Assembly: GCA_946222005.1 (NCBI GenBank)
Contig: CAMIHP010000007.1
Span: 1-64,000, forward strand
Source: an uncultured Candidatus Saccharibacteria bacterium
GTDB taxonomy: Bacteria; Patescibacteriota; Saccharimonadia; Saccharimonadales; Saccharimonadaceae
Length of the DNA: 64,000 nucleotides
Direction of reading: 5' to 3'
A program made the translations under genes and the position numbers. The notes beneath the pieces are model-generated. The model searched no databases. It was not told the origin of the DNA and saw only the letters and a list, made by a program, of their open reading frames with translations. Positions within the stretch are counted from its first letter, which is position 1; the number at the start of each line of letters is the position of its first letter. Shown piece by piece: positions 59,444 to 64,000 of this stretch.

Positions 59444-59789
59444 GAGCCGAGAGTTTAATTGACAATTCTTGATGGAGGTCGCGCACGCGGCGTTCGTTTT
59501 GGTCGATCCGCTGGCGCTGCGTGTTGACGATGTAGAAGAGTAACACGATCGCTGTCGTCTGGACAATATCAAACAAGCTCAACTCCGACGAATCAAACGG
59601 TGGGTGGCCAATCGAAATATTATACAGCGGGAAGCAGCTCAGTAGCACTGCCATCACCACCAGCCACATTACCACCTGGTGGCGTAAGCGAGTGACGGTG
59701 ATTTTATTTAGTTTGTATTGGGTGATGATGTTGACGAGTGCCAAAAGAATAATTGGCACATTGAGCAAGACAAGGGCAAGATATCTCAT
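59430..59789 (-). CDS. DUF2304-like small membrane protein
   Basis: 119 residues: three membrane helices (LALVLLNVPIILLALVNII, VVMWLVVMAVLLSCFPLY, IVQTTAIVLLFYIVNTQ) and a charged C-terminal helix (RQRIDQNERRVRDLHQELSI). This is the DUF2304 pattern, a small protein usually encoded beside GT2 dolichol-phosphate-type glycosyltransferases, as here. Role probably membrane recruitment of the GT2; inference. Its start overlaps the GT2 stop (ATGA). Confidence 0.8.
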   Translation of the reverse strand: MRYLALVLLNVPIILLALVNIITQYKLNKITVTRLRHQVVMWLVVMAVLLSCFPLYNISIGHPPFDSSELSLFDIVQTTAIVLLFYIVNTQRQRIDQNERRVRDLHQELSIKLSAHDKK

Positions 59790-60505
59790 TCGAAGAGCTC
59801 CGTTAAGCGTTGTTTGAATAAGCGTTTGACGATATTGATGGCATTCCAGTTATTTTGGCCTTTGGCGCGGGAATAGTCGGTGTAGATTGCCTTGATTGGG
59901 TATTCGCCAATTGTCATCCCCGCTTGCTTGGCACGCCAGATCATCTCTGAGCAAAATTCGTAACCAGTTGACTTCCAGTCGAGGTTATCAATGGCGCGGC
60001 GCGAATAGATACGCAGGCCAGACTGCGAGTCTGTTACATTGATACCAAACAAGAGCTTAGTGATCAAACTCAAACCTTTATTACCGAGCACCTTCGTCTT
60101 AGACATACCAGTGCTATCAATGAGACGACTACCGATAAGTAAATCAGCTTGGCGCTCATCGATCTGCGTAATGCCTGCCAACACATCCTCTGGTGCGTGC
60201 TGGCCATCGGCATCCATCGTGGCGGCAATGTCATATCCATGCTGTCGAGCATACGATAGACCAGTTAAGGTTGCGCCGCCCGCACCAGAGTTAAGGATAT
60301 GATCGATCGTAATGGCGCCGCCTTTTTTGGCTTGAGTGAGCGTGTCGTCCTTCGATCCATCATTGACTAGCACGACATCAATTGTATAGCCAGCCGCCTT
60401 GGCTTTGGCAAAGACTCGCTTGGATTGTTTGATCACGTCCTTGATGACCGTCGCTTCGTTGTAGGCTGGGACGATCACACACACTGTCTTAGTATTCGTT
60501 TTCAT
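59786..60505 (-). CDS. DPM1-like GT2 glycosyltransferase
   Basis: 239 residues, soluble GT2 without the C-terminal helices of GtrB. VCVIVPAYNEATVIKDVIKQ, VLVNDGSKDDTLTQAKKGG, AATMDADGQHAPEDVLAGI (DXD), then SQSGLRIYSRRAIDNLDW and EYPIKAIYTDYSRAKGQN: the dolichol-phosphate mannosyltransferase-like class that makes polyprenyl-phosphate sugars. Predicted leader of three bases; first gene of the unit with DUF2304 and a second GT2. Confidence 0.9.
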   Translation of the reverse strand: MKTNTKTVCVIVPAYNEATVIKDVIKQSKRVFAKAKAAGYTIDVVLVNDGSKDDTLTQAKKGGAITIDHILNSGAGGATLTGLSYARQHGYDIAATMDADGQHAPEDVLAGITQIDERQADLLIGSRLIDSTGMSKTKVLGNKGLSLITKLLFGINVTDSQSGLRIYSRRAIDNLDWKSTGYEFCSEMIWRAKQAGMTIGEYPIKAIYTDYSRAKGQNNWNAINIVKRLFKQRLTELFE

Positions 60506-60514
60506 ATTGGTATT

Positions 60515-60520
60515 ATTATA
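60515..60520 (-). promoter_or_regulatory. Near-leaderless promoter of the DPM1-like gene, -10 element
   Basis: Minus strand AGTATAAT; predicted start 60508, three bases before the ATG. It lies just inside the gap after rmlA. Confidence 0.6.
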
Positions 60521-61372
60521 CTACGCCGAGAGGTAATTTCCGTAGCCTGATTTTTTTAACGGTGCAGCAAGTTCGGCAAGCTGCTCGTCGGTGATCCAGC
60601 CATTGGTGTGCGCAGTCTTTTCGGGGCTGCCAACGACTTGGCCGGTGCGATTCTGTACAACGCGCACAAAGTCCTCAGCATCGGTCAGGCTGCTAATCGT
60701 CCCGGTGTCGAGCCATACATCGCCGTTGTCTAGTGTCTGGACCTTCAGTTTGCCGCGACGCAGATACTCAGCGTTCACAGAGGTAATTTCTAACTCGCCA
60801 CGGTCGCTTGGCTGGACATTCTTCGCAATTTCTACCACATCATTGTCGTAGAAATAGAGTCCTACCACTGCGAAGTTCGACTTAGGTTGGGCGGGCTTTT
60901 CTTCAATCGACACCGCATGATTGTTATCATCAAAAGCTACAACGCCATACCGCTCTGGGTCAGATACTTTGTAAGCAAAGACCACGCCGCCGTCTGGGTC
61001 AGTGCAGGCACGCAGCGAGTCATCGAGCGCTGCGCCGTAGAAGATATTGTCACCCAAGACGAGCGCCACCTTGTCGTTACCAATAAATTCCTCACCAATG
61101 ATAAATGCCTGCGCCAAGCCGTCAGGGCTGGGCTGAATGGCATATTGCAGATTGATACCCCACTGCGCACCATCACCAAGCAAGCGCTGGAAGCCTGCTT
61201 GATCAGCTGGGGTAGTGATGATGAGAATGTCGCGAATCCCTGCTTGCATCAGCGTAGTGAGGGGGTAATAGATCATTGGCTTATCATAGATGGGCATCAG
61301 CTGTTTGCTAATTGCTTTAGTAATCGGCCACAGGCGCGAGCCCGAACCACCTGCCAAAATAATACCTTTCAT
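60521..61372 (-). CDS. rmlA: Glucose-1-phosphate thymidylyltransferase
   Basis: 283 residues; makes dTDP-glucose, the first step to dTDP-L-rhamnose. MKGIILAGGSGSRLWPITKA, SKQLMPIYDKPMIYYPLTTL, ALVLGDNIFYGAALDD, KPAQPKSNFAVVGLYFYDND and GDVWLDTGTISSLTDAEDFV are all classic. AAAGGAG lies 10 bases ahead of the ATG. Separated from rmlD by about 190 bases and having its own promoter, unlike the tightly packed rmlB-nudix-rmlC-rmlD block. Confidence 0.97.
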   Translation of the reverse strand: MKGIILAGGSGSRLWPITKAISKQLMPIYDKPMIYYPLTTLMQAGIRDILIITTPADQAGFQRLLGDGAQWGINLQYAIQPSPDGLAQAFIIGEEFIGNDKVALVLGDNIFYGAALDDSLRACTDPDGGVVFAYKVSDPERYGVVAFDDNNHAVSIEEKPAQPKSNFAVVGLYFYDNDVVEIAKNVQPSDRGELEITSVNAEYLRRGKLKVQTLDNGDVWLDTGTISSLTDAEDFVRVVQNRTGQVVGSPEKTAHTNGWITDEQLAELAAPLKKSGYGNYLSA

Positions 61373-61404
61373 ACGTAAAACTCCTTTGTTCTAACTATAT
61401 ACTT

Positions 61405-61410
61405 ATCATA
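61405..61410 (-). promoter_or_regulatory. rmlA promoter, -10 element
   Basis: Minus strand TGGTATGAT; predicted start 61398, leader of about 26 bases carrying AAAGGAG. Confidence 0.5.
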
Positions 61411-61565
61411 CCAGATAAAGTAATAGTACCATAATACCGAAGATAATGGGAATATATAACAGTGTACGAAAGGGTCAGTCACTCGAGGCAATGCACGAAG
61501 TTAAACAAAATTATTCACGTCGTAAGATGATAACCTAAAGCTATGACAAGTAGCCAAGGGCTACT

Positions 61566-62423
61566 TTAATGAGTATGTAGAGCGACATATTCGCGTAGTG
61601 CCTCGCGCCAGTCTTGGCTGACAAAGCCAGTCGCATGAAGTTTATCAAGACTGAGGTCACTATTGAGCGGCCGTGGTGCGACGCCGGGCTTATTAGCAAA
61701 ATACTCGGCGGTGGTTGTATCTGTTACTGGTAAGTCATCACGCCCTGCCAGGGCAAAGATCTGCCGCGTGATGTCTGCCCAGCTTACCAGTGGACCACTA
61801 TTTGTTACATTGTAGGTACCGTATGGTGCCTTGTTCTCTACTAAGTAGTTAATCGCCCGTGCAATCTCTGGCGTGAAGCTTAGGCGGCCGATTTGGTCTG
61901 CTACCACTGTTGGTGCGATATTTTTTGCGGCCAAGCCGAGCATCGTTGTCACGAAGTTTTTACCGTCGCCGATCACCCAGCTAGTGCGGATAATATAGTG
62001 CCGTGGCGTGGTGCTCACGGCAATGTCGCCTGCTGCTTTGGATGCACCATAGACACTTAAAGGGCTAAATAGCTCATCTTCGGTATGTGGTGCTGTCTCA
62101 CCATCAAAAACATAATCGCTCGACACATGAACCAAGGTAATGTCTCGCTCAGCGCAAATACGAGCAAGCTGTCCCACCGCTTGGGCATTGATGCGCCAGG
62201 CTGCTGCGCGGCCTTCGGCTGTTTCTGCGCCGTCAACATTGGTATAAGCAGCAGTGTTGATGACTGTCTTAATACCAGACCAGTCGAAGGTTGCAATAGC
62301 TGCTGCGTTGCAGAGGTCGAGCTCATTATGCCCAACCGCTCGAGCACTAGGGTATTGCTGCTGCATTGCTTTGGCCAACTGCCCGTTGGCACCAATGATG
62401 AGGGTAGAGGTGTGATCTGTCAT
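61566..62423 (-). CDS. rmlD: dTDP-4-dehydrorhamnose reductase
   Basis: 285 residues; last step of dTDP-L-rhamnose synthesis. TLIIGANGQLAKAMQQQYPS (NAD-binding), NTAAYTNVDGAETAEG, VHVSSDYVFDGETAPHTEDE, catalytic YGASKAAGD, and APRPLNSDLSLDKLHATGF. AAAGGAAGC site before the ATG, 17 bases after rmlC. Same length as the paralogue at 56342 and recognisably similar along its whole length. Confidence 0.95.
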   Translation of the reverse strand: MTDHTSTLIIGANGQLAKAMQQQYPSARAVGHNELDLCNAAAIATFDWSGIKTVINTAAYTNVDGAETAEGRAAAWRINAQAVGQLARICAERDITLVHVSSDYVFDGETAPHTEDELFSPLSVYGASKAAGDIAVSTTPRHYIIRTSWVIGDGKNFVTTMLGLAAKNIAPTVVADQIGRLSFTPEIARAINYLVENKAPYGTYNVTNSGPLVSWADITRQIFALAGRDDLPVTDTTTAEYFANKPGVAPRPLNSDLSLDKLHATGFVSQDWREALREYVALHTH

Positions 62424-62440
62424 ACAAGCTTCCTTTCGTC

Positions 62441-63010
62441 TTATAGTTCCATTGGCTGTACGTCGCGCAGGAGGGGGTGCGCAGCATCTTTGTCAGAGAT
62501 GATCGCCTGATCTTTGCCGAGTGGCCACGCAATATCCAGCGCTGGATCAAAGAGATTAACAAAGGTATACTGCGCATCTGGTGACCAATGGGCGTCAACC
62601 AGGTAGGTATATGCCACATTATCGTCCAGTGTCTGGTAGCCATTTGCCACGCCCTTGGGTACAAACACCGCTGTGCCAGGATTAATTTCTACAGAGAATG
62701 TGCGGCCAAAGGTTGGGCCTTGGCGCACATCACACCATGCACCGAACACGCGGCCATTCGCAGTACTAATGAACTTGTTCCAGGGCTCGGCGTGTAGCCC
62801 ACGTGTTGCACCAGCTTTGTCATTAAAGCTGATATTGTTTTGTACAATGGTAAAGGCAGGTAGCCCCAGTGCTTCCATCTTCTCTTTCTGGTAATTTTCT
62901 TTGAACCACCCGCGGTTGTCACCATGGACGGACAGCTTGATGACGAATAGCCCTGGAATTGGCGATTCAGTCACGGTAAGGTCGTTGTAGGTTGATGGGT
63001 CAAAATTCAT
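62441..63010 (-). CDS. rmlC: dTDP-4-dehydrorhamnose 3,5-epimerase
   Basis: 189 residues, cupin fold. Start MNFDPSTYNDLTVTESPIPG follows AAAGGAGAACGC and overlaps the preceding nudix stop (ATGA). IKLSVHGDNRGWFKENYQKE, NNISFNDKAGATRGLHAEPW (catalytic His) and VFVPKGVANGYQTLDDNVAY, TYLVDAHWSPDAQYTFVNLF. Usual RmlC has RG-x-HYQ after the first His; here RGLHAEPWNKF, the variant common in RmlC-like proteins of Gram-positives. Confidence 0.92.
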   Translation of the reverse strand: MNFDPSTYNDLTVTESPIPGLFVIKLSVHGDNRGWFKENYQKEKMEALGLPAFTIVQNNISFNDKAGATRGLHAEPWNKFISTANGRVFGAWCDVRQGPTFGRTFSVEINPGTAVFVPKGVANGYQTLDDNVAYTYLVDAHWSPDAQYTFVNLFDPALDIAWPLGKDQAIISDKDAAHPLLRDVQPMEL

Positions 63011-63555
63011 GCGTTCTCCTTTCGCCATATATGATAATAATGGAGGCCAGCTAATGTCTGGCAGTCGTTAATATCACCTTGGGTAATAAGCTGGTCGATC
63101 TCCTCATTGGTGAAGAATCGCATATCGCTAAATACTTCATCTGATTGTTCTTTGTTGCCGCCAAAAGACAGGTCTCGTGCCAAGCACACCGCCATTTTCT
63201 CTGTCATTAGGCCGTTGCATACATATGCTTCACCGAGCTTCTCCCACGACTGGGCAACAATACCGGTCTCTTCCTCTAGTTCGCGCTTGGAGGCGGTGAG
63301 CAGATCCTCGCCATCACCGCCACCACCGGGCAATTCCCAGCCAAAGCTCTGCGAGGGGTAGCGGAAGCCACGCACCAGGTAGATGCGCTCATGCTCGTCG
63401 ACAGCGATGACCATACACGAGTTTCGCGACTCCATATAGCCATATACCCCCAGATTGCCTGCGTGGTCGCGTGTTTGGTCTTCGTGGATGGTGATCCAGG
63501 GGTTTTGGTAGGCGATTTTGCTACTCACGCGAGTTTTGCTGGGGGCATCGGGCAT
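63007..63555 (-). CDS. NUDIX hydrolase (ADP-ribose pyrophosphatase-like)
   Basis: 182 residues. Nudix box GGGGDGEDLLTASKRELEEE followed by TGI is intact (G-x5-E-x7-REL-x2-E-x-G). Flanking IYLVRGFRYPSQSFGWELPG and GEAYVCNGLMTEKMAVCLAR resemble ADP-ribose or nucleotide-sugar pyrophosphatases. It sits between rmlB and rmlC, three bases after the first and overlapping the second, so it is part of the rhamnose operon; a role in clearing nucleotide sugars is plausible but unproven. Confidence 0.88.
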   Translation of the reverse strand: MPDAPSKTRVSSKIAYQNPWITIHEDQTRDHAGNLGVYGYMESRNSCMVIAVDEHERIYLVRGFRYPSQSFGWELPGGGGDGEDLLTASKRELEEETGIVAQSWEKLGEAYVCNGLMTEKMAVCLARDLSFGGNKEQSDEVFSDMRFFTNEEIDQLITQGDINDCQTLAGLHYYHIWRKENA

Positions 63556-63558
63556 TGG

Positions 63559-64000
63559 TTATTGTCCTTGCTTCGCGTAGGTTGCTTCTACAGCGGCTTT
63601 TTGGGCTTGCCACCAGTCGCGGTTGGTAGTGTACCACTCAATGGTTTGGCGCAGGCCGTTGGCCATGCCATCTTGGTCGGTATATTGTGGCTGCCAGCCA
63701 AGCTCGCGGCGCAGCTTGCTCGAGTCCATCGCATAGCGCATGTCGTGGCCGGGGCGATCGTTGACATGCTCGTACCAGTCCTTACCTTTGCCCATTAAGT
63801 CGCAGATCATCTCAATCACTGCTTTGTTATTGACGTGGTCGTTGTCTGCACCAATGATGTAGGTGTCACCCAGCGTGCCTTTCTCGAGAATTAAATGCAC
63901 CGCTGAGTTGTGGTCATCGACATGGATCCAGTCGCGTACCTGCTCGCCCGTGCCATAGAGCTTTGGTTTGATGTCACTTAGGATGTTAGTGATTTGCCGC
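63559..64000 (-). CDS. rmlB: dTDP-glucose 4,6-dehydratase, C-terminal part (cut by window end)
   Basis: The frame runs off the right edge of the window: about 146 C-terminal residues of an enzyme usually near 330. Visible are YGTGEQVRDWIHVDDHNSAV, a RmlB hallmark, DTYIIGADNDHVNNKAVIEM and GHDMRYAMDSSKLRRELGW. It converts dTDP-glucose to the 4-keto-6-deoxy sugar, the step before rmlC. First visible gene of rmlB-nudix-rmlC-rmlD. The catalytic Tyr and NAD-binding parts lie outside the window. Confidence 0.95.
   Translation of the reverse strand, partial: RQITNILSDIKPKLYGTGEQVRDWIHVDDHNSAVHLILEKGTLGDTYIIGADNDHVNNKAVIEMICDLMGKGKDWYEHVNDRPGHDMRYAMDSSKLRRELGWQPQYTDQDGMANGLRQTIEWYTTNRDWWQAQKAAVEATYAKQGQ

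Noticed and set aside
1..64000. CRISPR array, insertion sequence or prophage
   Set aside because: No regularly spaced repeats, transposase motifs or terminal inverted repeats were seen. The phage-tail-lysozyme domain at 29349 belongs to the secretion locus.

Overview
The window looks like a chromosomal segment, spanning the replication origin, of a member of the Patescibacteria (Candidate Phyla Radiation), most likely Candidatus Saccharibacteria (TM7). This is inferred from gene content and not from any search: a PrgI/VirB4/VirB6 type IV secretion locus of the kind known from these epibionts, Gram-positive-style envelope genes (FemX-like ligases, Wzm/Wzt, ChW repeats), a shortened Mur ligase, compact gene spacing with many 1-4 base overlaps, and UGA used as a stop.

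Layout. 1-16.6 kb is housekeeping and cell-wall material: rlmH, valS, two divergent FemX-like genes, tsaD, a MurE-like ligase, a PGI/PMI-like SIS protein, a MacB-type ABC exporter, tRNA-Ser(GGA) and several unknown genes. A 730-base gap upstream of valS (3910-4638) carries parS-like CACGTG palindromes. 17.0-31.2 kb is a plus-strand type IV secretion locus: an anchored unknown protein, a VirB6-like protein, PrgI, a split VirB4, an anchored protein with an M15-like zinc peptidase end, a lysozyme plus C39-like hydrolase, and a small anchored protein. 31.2-37.6 kb is oriC: recF-dnaN-dnaA on the minus strand and rpmH-rnpA-yidC-jag on the plus strand, with DnaA boxes on both sides of dnaA. 37.8-64 kb is a surface-glycan locus: glycosyltransferases of families 2, 4 and 8, Wzm/Wzt exporter, Wzx-like flippase, DUF2142 and DUF2304 membrane proteins, GtrA, a secreted protein with nine ChW repeats, and the dTDP-L-rhamnose genes rmlB (cut by the window end), rmlC, rmlD and rmlA, plus a second rmlD-like gene. 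sucCD sits at the head of a glycosyltransferase operon.

How it works together. The rhamnose genes would supply activated sugar, the glycosyltransferases would build surface chains, and Wzm/Wzt and Wzx would move them across the membrane. The secretion locus brings its own peptidoglycan hydrolases, as expected for a machine crossing a thick wall, perhaps that of a host bacterium. A signal running through the whole window is promoter placement: first genes of transcription units repeatedly have a TATAAT or TATACT hexamer 6-17 bases before the start codon, which predicts leaderless or nearly leaderless mRNAs, whereas genes inside operons mostly keep Shine-Dalgarno sequences. No CRISPR array, insertion sequence or rRNA gene was seen.
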